Part shown: piece after piece, positions 44,216 through 55,075 of the stretch
Numbering within the stretch: the first letter of the stretch is position 1
Layout of the letters: the number at the start of each line of letters is the position of its first letter
Assembly (NCBI GenBank): GCA_037501455.1
Contig: CM074862.1
Coordinates: forward strand, 88,993,501 to 89,057,500
Source of the DNA: Lantana camara
Lineage: Eukaryota; Streptophyta; Magnoliopsida; Lamiales; Verbenaceae
Direction of reading: 5' to 3'
DNA length: 64,000 nucleotides
The notes under the pieces: model-generated
What the model was told of the DNA's origin: nothing
What the model saw: the letters and a program-made list of their open reading frames with translations, nothing else
Databases searched by the model: none
Made by a program: the position numbers and the translations under genes

Positions 44216-46897
44216 ATGAACGCCGGAGCCGGAAGGCTGGTGGGTGTTTTAGCCTGTACCAGAAGAGATATCTACACTTCGATTTCCAAAGCATTGTTGT
44301 CATCAGCGAATAGGAAAGATCTCCAGAAGCTCAATTCTCTCATAATCACTCTCGGTTTACACAAGTCTCTGTTTTTCTCGGGTAACTTAATTTCCAAATA
44401 CTCCCAATTCAAAGATCCCAATTCTTGTTTATTAGTTTTTCGTTCAAATTCAGTCGTCGACAGTGCATATATGTGGAATACGATTATTAGAGCGATGACC
44501 CATAATGGGATTTACGCTAAAGCACTAGGATTTTACGAGGAAATGAGAAAGTTGGGGGTGAAGGCTGACAACTACACATTTCCGTCGGTTATAAATGCTT
44601 GTGGGAGTTTGATGGATTTGGAGAAAGGGAAAGTTGTTCACGAGCATGTTTGTGAATTGGGTTTTGAATCTGATTTGTATATTAATAATGCACTGATAGA
44701 TATGTATTCAAGGTGTAAGGAATTGGGGCGTGCAAGAGAAGTGTTTGATGGAATGCTGCACAGAGATATTGTTTCTTGGAACAGTTTAATTTCTTGTTAT
44801 ACTTCCAATGGGTACTTTGAAGAAGCATTGGAAACTTATAATGAATTGAGAATGGCCGATTTAGTGCCTGATTCTTATTCTTTGTCTAGTGTTTTACTGG
44901 CTTGTGGTGGACTCGGTGAGGTTGAAGAGGGTGAGATAGTTCATGGTTTGGTGGAAAAGGTTGGAGCATGTAAGGATGTTATTGTAAGTAACAGTTTGCT
45001 TTCCATGTACTTTAAGTTTGACGAGTTACATAACTGCCGGAAGATTTTCAGTGAGATGGTTAATAGAGATAGCGTTACTTGGAATACAATAATATGTGGA
45101 TATTGTGAATCGGGTTTATATGAAGAGGCAATCAGGTTATTTTTGGAAATGGTGGGCCATTTTGAACCAGATATTTTGACCATAACATCAGTTTTTCGGG
45201 CTTGTACTTACACTGGGAACTTGAAGCTGGGAAGATATGTCCATGAATACTTGGTTAATAAGGGATATGAATGTGATACTGTGACTAGTAACATTATTAT
45301 CAACATGTATGCAAAATGTGGTGATTTATTACATTCGAGGGAAGTGTTTGAGAACATGGGAAGCCAGGATTTGGTGTCATGGAACTCACTTCTTAACAGT
45401 TATATTGACAATCAATTATATCAGGAGGCAATAGAGCTCTTTAGGAAGCTGAAACAAAATCTCCAACCTGATTTTATCACCTACGTGACACTTCTTTCTA
45501 TTTGTACACAACAAACAAACAAAAATTTCATTGAAGAACTCCACTGTGATATAATAAAACAAGGATTTGATTCCACTCAAATTGTGGGAAATGCTCTTGT
45601 GGATGCATATGCCAGAGTTGGTAAAATGGAGGATTCACTTCAACAATTTGAGAACATGGAAGTCCGAGATACAGTTACATGGAATTCAATAATTTCTTCT
45701 TGTGGACATTCAGAGAATGGTGATCTTGGTTTCAAAATGCTTAACAGGATGAGAGTAGAGGGAATGAAGCCAGATATACCTACTTTCTTGAGTGCATTAC
45801 CTTTGTGTTCTTATCTCATTGCCAAACGGCAAGGGAAGGAGATGCATGGCTGCATTTTTAGACTGGGGTTTGATTCCATTGTCCCAATTGGGAATGCTTT
45901 GATTGAAATGTACTCAAACACTGGTAGCTTGATGAATTCAATACTGGTATTTGAGCATATGAAAATAAGAGACTTAGTTTCATGGACGGCAATCATTTCT
46001 GCATATGGGATGTATGGTGAGGGAAGAAAAGCTCTTGAAGCATTTCAACATATGGTCAATTCCGGTGTTTGTCCTGATCACATTGTCTTCATTGCTGTCA
46101 TATATGCATGCAGTCATTCTGGTTTGGTCCAAGAAGGGAGAGCTTATTTTGAACAAATGAAGAAAGATTACAATCTTGAGCCTAGGCTTGAAAATTATGC
46201 TTGTGTAGTTGATCTTCTCTCACGCTCTGGCCACTTAGCTGAAGCAGAGCAATTCATTCTTTCCATGCCAATAAAGCCAGATGCTAGTATATGGGGTGTG
46301 CTACTTAGTGCTTCTAGAGCAAGTGGAGATATTAAGGTTGCAGAACGTGTGGCAGAAAAAGTTCTTGAATTAAATACAAATGATCCAGGTTATCACATTT
46401 TGGCCTCAAATGTGTACGCTGCATTGGGGAGATGGGAACAAGTAAGAAAGACAAGAATATCTTTAAAAGCTAAAGGACTCAAGAAAAATCCTGGTTGTAG
46501 TTGGCTGGAGATTGAAAATAAGGTTTACTATTTTGCAGCTGATGATAAATCCTTTAAAGAGCGAAAAGAAGTTATTGAGTTATTGGATTACATCTCCCAT
46601 TCCATGGTTAAGGAAGGATATACTGCTGATGTCAGATTTGTGTTGCATGATGTTGATGAGGATGAGAAATTGGACATGCTTTGTGGACATAGTGAAAGGC
46701 TTGCCATAGCATTTGGCTTATTGCACACAAAAAACGGTACTCCTTTGCTGGTGATGAAGAATCTCCGGGTTTGCGGGGATTGCCACACTGTCACTAAATA
46801 CATATCGAAGATCATGCATAGAGAGATATTAGTTCGAGATGCTAATCGCTTTCATTTATTTAAAGATGGATCTTGTAGCTGTGGTGATCATTGGTGA
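44216..46897 (+). CDS. PPR protein, PLS-E-DYW class (At3g03580-like)
   Basis: Intronless, 893 aa. About 20 PPR motifs of the P, L and S types run from residue 60 to about 690 (e.g. DIVSWNSLISCYTSNGYFEEAL, then DLVSWNSLLNSYIDN and DLVSWTAIISAYGMYGEG). E/E+ motifs and a DYW deaminase-like domain complete the protein. The zinc-site motif HSERLAIAFGLL (about 823) and CGDCHTVTKYISK (about 852) are present. The protein ends CSCGDHW, so the terminal triplet is DHW, not DYW. Order of segments and wording match the Arabidopsis protein At3g03580. Such proteins edit C to U at specific sites in chloroplast or mitochondrial transcripts; the target here is unknown. The N-terminus is compatible with an organelle transit peptide. 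No lesion seen. Confidence 0.92.
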   Translation: MNAGAGRLVGVLACTRRDIYTSISKALLSSANRKDLQKLNSLIITLGLHKSLFFSGNLISKYSQFKDPNSCLLVFRSNSVVDSAYMWNTIIRAMTHNGIYAKALGFYEEMRKLGVKADNYTFPSVINACGSLMDLEKGKVVHEHVCELGFESDLYINNALIDMYSRCKELGRAREVFDGMLHRDIVSWNSLISCYTSNGYFEEALETYNELRMADLVPDSYSLSSVLLACGGLGEVEEGEIVHGLVEKVGACKDVIVSNSLLSMYFKFDELHNCRKIFSEMVNRDSVTWNTIICGYCESGLYEEAIRLFLEMVGHFEPDILTITSVFRACTYTGNLKLGRYVHEYLVNKGYECDTVTSNIIINMYAKCGDLLHSREVFENMGSQDLVSWNSLLNSYIDNQLYQEAIELFRKLKQNLQPDFITYVTLLSICTQQTNKNFIEELHCDIIKQGFDSTQIVGNALVDAYARVGKMEDSLQQFENMEVRDTVTWNSIISSCGHSENGDLGFKMLNRMRVEGMKPDIPTFLSALPLCSYLIAKRQGKEMHGCIFRLGFDSIVPIGNALIEMYSNTGSLMNSILVFEHMKIRDLVSWTAIISAYGMYGEGRKALEAFQHMVNSGVCPDHIVFIAVIYACSHSGLVQEGRAYFEQMKKDYNLEPRLENYACVVDLLSRSGHLAEAEQFILSMPIKPDASIWGVLLSASRASGDIKVAERVAEKVLELNTNDPGYHILASNVYAALGRWEQVRKTRISLKAKGLKKNPGCSWLEIENKVYYFAADDKSFKERKEVIELLDYISHSMVKEGYTADVRFVLHDVDEDEKLDMLCGHSERLAIAFGLLHTKNGTPLLVMKNLRVCGDCHTVTKYISKIMHREILVRDANRFHLFKDGSCSCGDHW

Positions 46898-47803
46898 TGA
46901 CATTTTTTTTTTCTCAGTTATAAGTTGTTGATTTGAAATGAGATCCCAGAGCGGATCCCTAGCGATCATAGAGGTCAGATAACCTTCTTTCTGTCCTTCA
47001 CTTTTTGTGGGTAAATTTGCTTCTTTTGTTCATTTTATTGATGAAATATATCTAATAGTTACAGAAGTGATTGTAGTGGGGGTTATGAAGATGCTTTTGA
47101 GGATCTTCAGACATAAGTGCCATACCATCCATATGGTATGAATGAGTGAGTTTTTTTTACATTGATTCATACCCTTTTTGACAGATGGAACAAAAGTACC
47201 TAAATCTATTATCTTTTGCAGGGCGATCGTTTGAAATGGTGTTGAAGCATATAAAGCTCGTTTGATCAAGTTTTAGGCTGGCCATGTATAACTATCCACA
47301 CACTGAAGGTAAACAAAAATAATTCTCATCACTTGTATCATACCATGCTTCCAACATTATGTGATTATAGAAATAAATTTACAATTGCGGAGATTCTTGG
47401 TTGTGGTTGGAGATCTAAACAATATTATTTGGAAACACTTCAATTTTGCTTAACTACTGTTTTGGTTCTCCCTTTTTGTCTTTTGAAACTGTCAAATATT
47501 CATTCAGATAATCGTGGTTCACCATCAAACTAACACCAAAACTAAAAAGTATAATGTTCAGACAACCAAACCAGAACGAAAAATAAATTATTTCTTAACA
47601 AGATTGTCATTAAGAATAAAAAATGCAGGGGAAACAAACATTTTAAAGTGAAACTTTTATTAGATTGTCCCTAAACGAGCCGCGTGAATTTTATCTCATG
47701 CAGCTTTTTGAGTCACTCAAAACCAAAAAAAAAGCAGGGGAAAAATCATATCAAAGTGATACTTCTCTTTATTGCACACACTAAAAAAAACTTTAGTTCT
47801 ATT
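46898..47803. other. Convergent 3' region between PPR and GST genes
   Basis: Both neighbours end toward this stretch. It holds their 3' UTRs and AT-rich DNA, no gene. Confidence 0.5.
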
Positions 47804-48563
47804 TCAAGCTGCTTTCTTCAGATACGGTTCGAGCATGGCCTTGAATTTCTCAACCATTTTGTCTCGAGGTGGGCAGCATTCTTTGATTAATGGATGTTCT
47901 GCAAAGGTATTCATCCATACATCTAACAGTGGAAATCCCTCTTTGTCTACTACTTTCAGGTCAATTATCTCTTCCCAGATGCTGATTAAATAAGCCATCC
48001 AACCCAATGCAAGATCCAGATAACCAATCGTCTCACCTCCAAATAACTTCTTCCCTTGGAGCTGTTCTTCTAAGAATTTCAGGTTCCCAACTGCTTCAGC
48101 CATAGCTTCCTCTTGGTCCTTTCCTTGAGAGGTAAAAACACTCCATATCGACGGCATAACCTGCTTTCATGGTGATTTTTGCCCAAGATTAATAATTTCT
48201 GATTATCAAAATAAACCTTGAGGTAAAATGATCTACTATATATACCTTGCCATCTCCAAATTTTGCCCAGAATCGAGCCATGGCTTTCTCGTAAGGATCT
48301 TGAGGAAGGAGAGGACTCTGCTTCCATGTTTCGTCGATGTATTCAAGAATCACAAGTGACTCACAGATTGGCTTTCCATTGTGCACAAGAACTGGAACCT
48401 TCTTGAATACAGGATTGTACTCCAAGAGTGAAGGACTCTTGCTTCTCAGATCCTCCAATATGGTTTCATACTCTAAACCTTTGATTTTGAGTGCCTGAAC
48501 AACCCTCAAAGCAAAGCGACTAGACCATGTCCTGAACAGCTTCAAATTCAATTCTTCTGCCAT
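47804..48563 (-). CDS. Tau-class glutathione S-transferase
   Basis: Two exons: 48,246-48,563 (106 codons, ATG at 48,563) and 47,804-48,160 (118 codons plus stop). The 85-bp intron at 48,161-48,245 has GT..AG borders and phase 0, giving 224 aa. The N-terminal thioredoxin-fold part has the tau catalytic serine region ([12 protein letters not shown]), [12 protein letters not shown] and the tau hallmark [13 protein letters not shown]. The helical C-terminal part has [13 protein letters not shown]. Length and the single intron fit the GSTU family. These cytosolic homodimers conjugate glutathione to xenobiotics, herbicides and oxidised lipids and are often induced by stress. The frame is intact. 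Confidence 0.92.
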
Positions 48564-49185
48564 TTTGCTTTAAGAGGTAATTTGGGCAGATTAGTAGTTA
48601 TAATTATATCGGGTTTATTAAATTTTCACTTTAATCTTTCCTTGTTATGCTGAATTTACTTTATAATATAAATTATGTAAGTCAAGGATTTGACAGGACT
48701 AAAAGTTTTGATAAGGAATCACACTTCGTAATTTACTCAGTATTTTTTCCACAATGAGCGGCGGATCGAGTCAAGAGACGAGCCAAATGGGACATAAAGG
48801 TGGCTCCTGCCCTCGAGATTTTGAAGTTTTTGAATAATCATATTTTTTATTCTATAATTAAAGATTTTGTTTAATTTATTTTTGATATTTTAATTTTCGT
48901 TACCCCTATTTTAAAAACTAATTTCATTCCTGCGCTGAGTTATTAAATTGTTACAGATTTGGTTAGTACATACGTCAGCGATCAGACTGGAATATAGTTG
49001 TTTTTAGAGCTTCCCCACTCGCTTGAACCGGCCGTTAGATTCGGTTTTAAAAACATTGGCTTTAATCATGAAGGCAAGTTTATTCAACATGAATTGTTGG
49101 CGATTATACGATTGTCAAGTGATTGAATAGAGAGCTTTTTCTTCAACATGTAGCTAAACCTAAATATATTTAACTCAAATCTCTT
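48564..49185. other. GST upstream region and spacer
   Basis: AT-rich promoter side of the GST gene, then spacer up to the target duplication of the Mutator-like element. No gene seen. Confidence 0.5.
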
Positions 49186-49194
49186 TAATTTTTA

Positions 49195-49448
49195 GGGCTA
49201 ATCACACAAAACCCCCATCCTTTGGGACTTTTGGCACTTTCCCCCTCTATCCTTTCGTTTTTGGCATTAAACCCCTTAACCTTTGTAAATCTTAGCACTT
49301 AGCCCCTTTTTCGCATTTCCGGTGCAATAATCGCGCAAGATTCCGGTCAGCAACACACACGTGACTTATGCGTGATTATTAGAGGGGCATTCTAGTCCTT
49401 TCAAGTACAAATCCTCATTCCCGCGTCTTGAATGGTAAAAAGCCCCAA
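49195..49448 (+). repeat. Left terminal inverted repeat of the MULE
   Basis: About 254 bp matching the reverse complement of 53,982-54,237. Ends GTAAAAAGCCCCAA. It also serves as upstream region of the transposase gene. Confidence 0.92.
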
Positions 49449-49532
49449 AATTACTAGGGTTAATATGAATCTTTAGAAGCACTCTGCCCCCTGACCTTTT
49501 TTTTCTTCCAATTTGTACGAGAAATCCATGCG

Positions 49533-52500
49533 ATGATGGGGTGGAGGATTCGCGAGAACAGTGATGATATCCCACCAGGGAAGAACGCCCCAGCATATGG
49601 TGAGTCGCAGCCTTTGAAGCCGTCATTTTTTCTAGAAAATTTTGAAAGTTTTTTACCGTTTCTTGTGGGTTTATATGCACGTTGATGATAAACAACGGTT
49701 TTTGTGGTCCCAACTCACGAATTCAATGTATTTTGTTTCCTATGTTGAGACCATTTCGATTATTGATTGTGTTCGAAGCCCTTTTTCTGAAATTGTTTGT
49801 GCTTTTTCTTTACTTTTTAGAGGAAAATGCAGAATTGTTTTCAATAAGGATGCACCATGGCGGTAAAATCTGCGATTTAGGTTGTAAGGTGTATGTTGGC
49901 GGGAAGTTCGACCATATCGACTATTGTCATGAAGATTTGATGTCAATGCTGGAGATACATGATATGGCTGAGAAGTTGGGAATTTCTGCAGTGGATACCA
50001 ACTTCTATTACAGTTTTAATGGGATTAATCACGGCTATAGTGTACGTTTATTGTCAAGGGACATAGATGCCATGGATTTGGTGAATTATCTGGATGAAGA
50101 AAGGATGGCTGGTATTTTCTGTGATCCAATACCGGTGGAAGAAGAACTTGGTTCGTCTGGTGAAGAGGATGGTGAGTTAAGTAAAGTAAATGATCCGTTT
50201 GGTCTTTTGGGTATTGAAAATGATCTAAGTGACTCTGAACTTGGAGCTGATCAAATTGTGAAAGAGGTAGTTGATCAAACTGTTAATGAGGAGGCTGATC
50301 ATGGGCATTGTGAGGAAATTGATCAAGGTGACAATGATATAGTTGATGACATTGCAAACAAGGAAGCTGGGGCATGTGAGAATGACAAATCTGATCAAAC
50401 TGAGAAAGGGATGGTTGATCAACTTGAGAGTGACAATGCTGGGATACATGAGAATGAGAAAGCTGTTGAAGTTGATGTAGATCAATCCGTTCAAGTGGAA
50501 GCTAGTCAGCAGCCAAATACAGAGCATGGCCAAGATGCAGAGAGTGGCCATGATGCAGAGCATGAGCAGTTACCTGAAGGACTTGTTGAAGCTGTCCAAA
50601 CATGGGCCAGTGATGATGAGCAATCTGTGGGCGATGACTCAGATTACTCTGATCCATTTGTTGATAGTGAGCATGAAGAGGATGAGGAAGAGGTTGTGGA
50701 ATCTGGTGTTATTATTGGGGGGGGACTTGAAGGGTGGTCTCTGAGTGGTTGTATAGAAGCAGGAAGGAAATTTAAATTAAGACAACCTGTGAGAAGACAT
50801 GATGGATGCAAAGTGTTCAACCCTTTGGTAGATATGGACAATCCAGAATTTGAGCTTGGATTATTGTTCGAAGAAAAATATATTTTGAGAGACGCAATAA
50901 GACAACATTCCAGACTTAATGGTAGGGACATAACCTGGGTCAAAATGACCCTGATAGGATCAGAGTGCAGTGCAAAGATGAAAATTGTCCTTGGTTTCCT
51001 TTTGCATCTATGAAATCTGATGAAGATACTATGCAGATCAAAACACTTCATGATGAGCATGTGTTCTAGGGTGGAGAAGGCCTATTCTGCTAACTCAAGG
51101 CGGATAGCAGAGAAATATAGAGTAAAAATTGGAAGTGATCCTTCATGGCCGATTTCCTCAATGGTTACTGTCATTCAACATGAGTAGAAGTTAAGTTTTA
51201 GCTCCATCCTTAACCAAAGGTTAGGGGTTCAAATCCTAACTTTCGGTATGGAGCAGCTTTAAATTCTCCTGGCCAGCTGTCCCACCCTATGAGGTGCCTA
51301 CAATCCAGCGAGGGGACTAGTCACTGTAGTCGACGGTGGATGCCCTGGTCTAGACCAAAAAAAAAAAAAAAAGATGAGTTTTAGCAATTGGCAGATGTAC
51401 AGAGCTAAATACAAAGTGAAAGCATTGGCAACAGGTCAGATATTCGAAAAATACTCACATTTATATAGCTATGCAGCAGAGATTGTGAAAAGTAGTCCTG
51501 GTACAACTGTGAAAATTGTAACAAAAGTTGAAAATGGTGAAGATGTGTTCTAAAGGATATATATTTGTTGGGAACCACTGAAAAAAGGGATGATGGTAGG
51601 ATGTAGACCTGTAATTTGTCTTGATGGCTATCATTTGAAAACAGTGTGTGGGGGTATATTATTAGTAGCAGTTGGTGTTGATCCGAATAACTGCATATAT
51701 CCATTTGCATATGCCGTAGTTGAAAAGGAAAGGAGTTCTACTTGGACATGGTTTCTGGAATTGCTGATGAAGGATCTTGGAATCAGGAGTGACCATTATG
51801 ATTGGGTTATTATCTTAGACAAACAAAAGGGCATAATTGATGCAGTTGATACTCTTCTTCCTAATTGTGAGCACAGATTTTGTGTAATGCATATGTACAA
51901 CAATTTCAAAGCATCGCACAAGGGATTAGCACTAAAACAAATTGTCTAGAGAGTTGCAAAAGCAACAAGGATTAATGAGTTTGAGACTGTAATCAAGGAG
52001 CTAAGAGAGAAAGACCTTGAAGCATTCAAGTGGCTTGCTAAGAGACCCTTCAGGTGCATTTCTAAGTGTGATATCTTATTGAATAACTTATGTGAAAGTT
52101 TCAATTCATTGATTGTTAAAGCTAGGAGTATGCCCATTATTGATATGTTAGAGGATATTAGAATGACTCTGATGAAAAGGATACATGTAAAGAGAGATGC
52201 AATGATAGCCCACAGATATGAAATTTATCCTAACATAGAGAAGCTGTTAGAAGAGAATAAGAAGCAGAGTATGAACTATATTGCACACTAGAATGGACAT
52301 GATCAATTTGCGTTGTGGGTTTCTTTGGCGATAGATTCAAGGTTCACTTGGGTGAGCAAACATATGGGAAATGGCAATTGTCTTGTATACCTTGTCCACA
52401 TGCCATTTCCTCTATCTGGGCCATGTATAAAACTCCTGAAGATTTTATACACAAATATTACCACCGAGATACATTCATAGAAGTGTACAACAATCTTATG

Positions 52501-53199
52501 TTGCCACTGAATGGGCCTGATGAATGGCCAAGAATCATTAAAAAATTGAAACCTCCAGTGATAGAGAACTTGCCTGGAAGGCCCAAGCAACAGAAAAGGA
52601 AAAAAAACAATTGAGGAGCTACCACATGACAGAGCTAAAAAGAGGGCAACTGCAGTAGGGCATCATGAAGGCAAGTTGGGGAAACAGGGTCTGGTTATGA
52701 AGTGTAAATTGTGTGGAGTTGCAGGGCACAATAAGAGGGGATGTAAGCAAAACCCGAAGAATCAAAATCTGCCACAAAGAGTTGAGGTCCCTCCACCACC
52801 ACCCCGTAAAAGGAACATTGTGGTAAGTTTTAAATTCATGACCAATTATATTAATTACAACTTCTATACAATTCTGACTCATATTGTTTCTGCAAATAGG
52901 GTGCAAAGAAGAAGGCTGTTGGAGTTCTTACACAAACGGTTATGCCATTGAGAAGATTTACAAGAAGTTTTTCAGTCCAAGAATCACAACAACAGGCTAC
53001 TGCTGCATCAAATCTTGTTGCAAGTCAAAGATCCACGACTCGGTCTGTAACCAAACTGCCTGTAAGAAGAAAGAAGCTTGTCGTTTCATCAGAGAATGTT
53101 GCAAGCACTTCAAGGGCTACTCTCAGAACTTCAACAAGAACTCCAACAAAGAAGATATACCATTCTAAGTTCAAGGCACCAGCAGAAGCCAGAAAGTAG
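49533..53199 (+). pseudogene. MULE transposase gene (MuDR type), multiply broken
   Basis: Predicted exon 1 is 49,533-49,599, joined in phase to an exon starting at 49,821; a last intron is 52,823-52,899. Domains in order: N-terminal region (MHHGGKICDLGCKVYVGG), acidic linker rich in DQ repeats, Mutator DNA-binding-type segment (about 50,800-51,070, with QCKDENCPWF-type reading after a frameshift), MULE DDE transposase (about 51,590-52,000: ICLDGYHLKTVC, ILDKQKGIIDAV, EHRFCVMHMYNNFK), SWIM-like segment (IPCPHAISSIW), and a zinc knuckle CKLCGVAGHNKRGC. Breaks: frameshifts near 50,943, 51,063, 52,300 and 52,605; stops at 51,185, 51,551, 51,947 and 52,289; a SINE at 51,203. The first CxC pair of SWIM is also missing. 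No functional transposase can be made. Confidence 0.9.
51203..51373 (+). mobile_element. SINE inserted in the MULE transposase gene
   Basis: About 155 bp with a B box (GGTTCAAATCC, 51,225-51,235) and a 3' A tail (51,358-51,373). AGTTTTAGC flanks it at 51,194-51,202 and 51,378-51,386, and the transposase reading resumes after the second copy. The A box is not clear, so it may be 5' truncated. Confidence 0.7.
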
Positions 53200-53513
53200 T
53201 TGTAGTGAATGTAGATGTTTTTGGTCATTGATGTTGCATTCTCAAGTAAATGTGTTTAGTCAGTAATGTTGTCATCGAAAACTCGCAGATGTTATTAGTC
53301 ATGTACACAAACATGTTTTTTGGTGTTGAATGAATGAATTGAAGTTATGCAAATTACTTGTCCATTTACATTGCAATTAACTCATGGAACAGGGTATACA
53401 ATTAACAAAATATTTCATTGATCATAGGAAAAAGTACATAACATACATCCGATTTTGAGACCATCTGTCTCCACAAAACTGATTACATCTAATACACCAA
53501 CATAGAGAAAAAT

Positions 53514-53929
53514 CTACCACAAGAACATATAACAAACAATAGTTATTACAACAATGAACACAAGTTGGGAAACTGGAAGCCTTTTTTTTCCCCGTTCTGC
53601 CTCCTCAATTTCTTTTAGCCTTTTTGCCTCCTCAATTTGACCTTCAAGATTGTTGATTTTCCTTAGTAGTCCTGAAATTATCTGCCTGGAGCGCTCACAC
53701 ATTGGAGCGTCAGTCCACGCGAAGAAATTGCAGCCCCCTGGGGACTAAATACAAAGAAGCACAACAAGATTAAGAGGAGAAGCTGTGTTGGGGAGAAATT
53801 AGAGGAAACCGACTGTACCCGGAAATTCTCGCAGCTTATGTAGCGTCTCCCAGGATTAAGATCAGTCCATGATGTTCTTTGCATAACAACTCTTCCACAA
53901 TTGCAGTTTCAGTCGTTGTCTCTCTCCAT
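53514..53929 (-). pseudogene. GRF-type zinc-finger membrane protein gene inside the MULE
   Basis: Minus strand. Exon 1 from ATG 53,929 to 53,819, intron 53,745-53,818 (GT..AG, phase 0), exon 2 53,744-53,514. Exon 1 reads CNCGRVVMQRTSWTDLNPGR and YISC; exon 2 starts SPGGCNFFAWTDAPMCERS. Together these fit the GRF zinc finger (conserved Cys, GRRF/Y, FF.W) of plant At4g04775-like proteins. A coiled-coil-like stretch (LLRKINNLEGQIEEAK) and a C-terminal membrane segment (LVFIVVITIVCYMFLW) follow. A TGA at 53,909-53,911 lies between the ATG and the finger, so the copy may be broken or start at ATG 53,884. The function of this family is not established. It is convergent with the transposase gene, as mudrB is with mudrA in maize MuDR. 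Confidence 0.7.
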
Positions 53930-53981
53930 TCTTCTTCAACTTGCGCAGCTTCAATGAGAAATTAGGGTTGAGAATTGGGGG

Positions 53982-54237
53982 TTGGGGCTTTTTACCATTC
54001 AAGACGCGGGAGTGAGGAGTTGTACTTGAAAGGACTAGAATGCCCCTCTAATAATCACGCATAAGTCACGTGTGTGTTGCTGACCGGAATCTTGCGCGAT
54101 TATTGCACCGGAAATGCGAAAAAGGGGCTAAGTGCTAAGATTTACAAAGGTTAAGGGGTTTAATGCCAAAAACGAAAGGATAGGGGGGGAAAGTGTCAAA
54201 AGCCCCAAAGGATGGGGGGGGTTTCTGTGATTAGCCC
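53982..54237 (-). repeat. Right terminal inverted repeat of the MULE
   Basis: Inverted copy of 49,195-49,448. It also lies directly upstream of the minus-strand GRF gene. Confidence 0.92.
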
Positions 54238-54250
54238 TAATTTTTAAAAT

Positions 54251-54533
54251 GAGTTTATTACACCAAAAACCCTGTAATATATCTAATTAGCACTCAGAAC
54301 CCTGTGATTTGAAAATTCTCAAAGTGAACCCTGTGATTGTAATAAATTAGCACTCAATTAGCATTTCAAACCCTACAGCCGTGGTTGTAGGGTTTTGAGT
54401 GCTAACTTTAATACAATCACAGGGTTTTCAGTGCTAATTTATATAATCACAAGGTTCTGTTTGATAATTCTCAAATCACAGGGTTCAAAGTGCTAATTAG
54501 GTATATCACAGGGGTGGACCGTGCAAAAAACTC
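54251..54533. mobile_element. 283-bp foldback MITE abutting the MULE
   Basis: TTTTTAAAAT at 54,241-54,250 and 54,534-54,543 is a perfect 10-bp target duplication, which overlaps the right target site of the MULE. The arms are inverted: GAGTTTATTACACC.. and its partner GAGTTTTTTGCACGG.., with shared blocks such as CTAATTAGCACT and AACCCTGTGATTTGA. The size and 9-10-bp duplication fit a Mutator-type MITE. Confidence 0.75.
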
Positions 54534-54543
54534 TTTTTAAAAT

Positions 54544-55075
54544 TATACTTACAACTTCTATATTTTACTTATATATTATTAATATCCCCTCGTTAGATTT
54601 TGTTAAAGGAATGATGAGTAAATTTTAATTTATCCCTTATGATATTCAAAATATTTGAAATATCTCCTCATATTAATTTTATTCTAATTAGACTCCTTGT
54701 CATTTTAAATAAATTTCAAATAATCTCCTTAGCAATGGCATGTGAATTTCACTCTCCAAATTTGAGAGTTATTTTGGTATTAAAATATTTAAAATATTTT
54801 ATTATTTTAATATAAAATATTTTGTTTCTCTTTTTAAATTTTTTTTTTTCTTCATCTTGATTTTCCATTTTCCCCCTCTTTTTCGCCTAGTTCAAAATAA
54901 AATTTATTCACTTTTTTCCTTTTTCTCTCTTATTTTTAGTTTATTGTTATTTCTTATATTTTCAGTTAACTCGGATGGAAACTGATGGGATCTGACTTCT
55001 GGTATCCAAACTCTAACACTCTGAATTTGTTTTTGTGGGGAAACAGAGGATGAAAACTCAGGAAAGTGTGGCCGG
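54544..55075. other. AT-rich spacer, no gene seen
   Basis: Pyrimidine-rich and AT-rich sequence without a supported feature. Confidence 0.5.

Larger units (their letters stand above)
49195..54237. mobile_element. Complete Mutator-like element (MULE), 5043 bp
   Basis: TAATTTTTA at 49,186-49,194 and 54,238-54,246 is a perfect 9-bp target duplication, the Mutator hallmark. Terminal inverted repeats of about 255 bp (49,195-49,448 and 53,982-54,237) begin GGGCTAATCACA and are nearly identical. Inside are a transposase gene on the plus strand (49,533-53,199) and a GRF-zinc-finger gene on the minus strand (53,514-about 53,929), each starting next to its own TIR and running toward the other. Well preserved TIRs but a broken transposase suggest the element is now non-autonomous. 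Confidence 0.93.

Noticed and set aside
51203..51260. tRNA gene in the MULE
   Set aside because: Only a B box is clear, no cloverleaf arms; the A tail and flanking repeats show a SINE.
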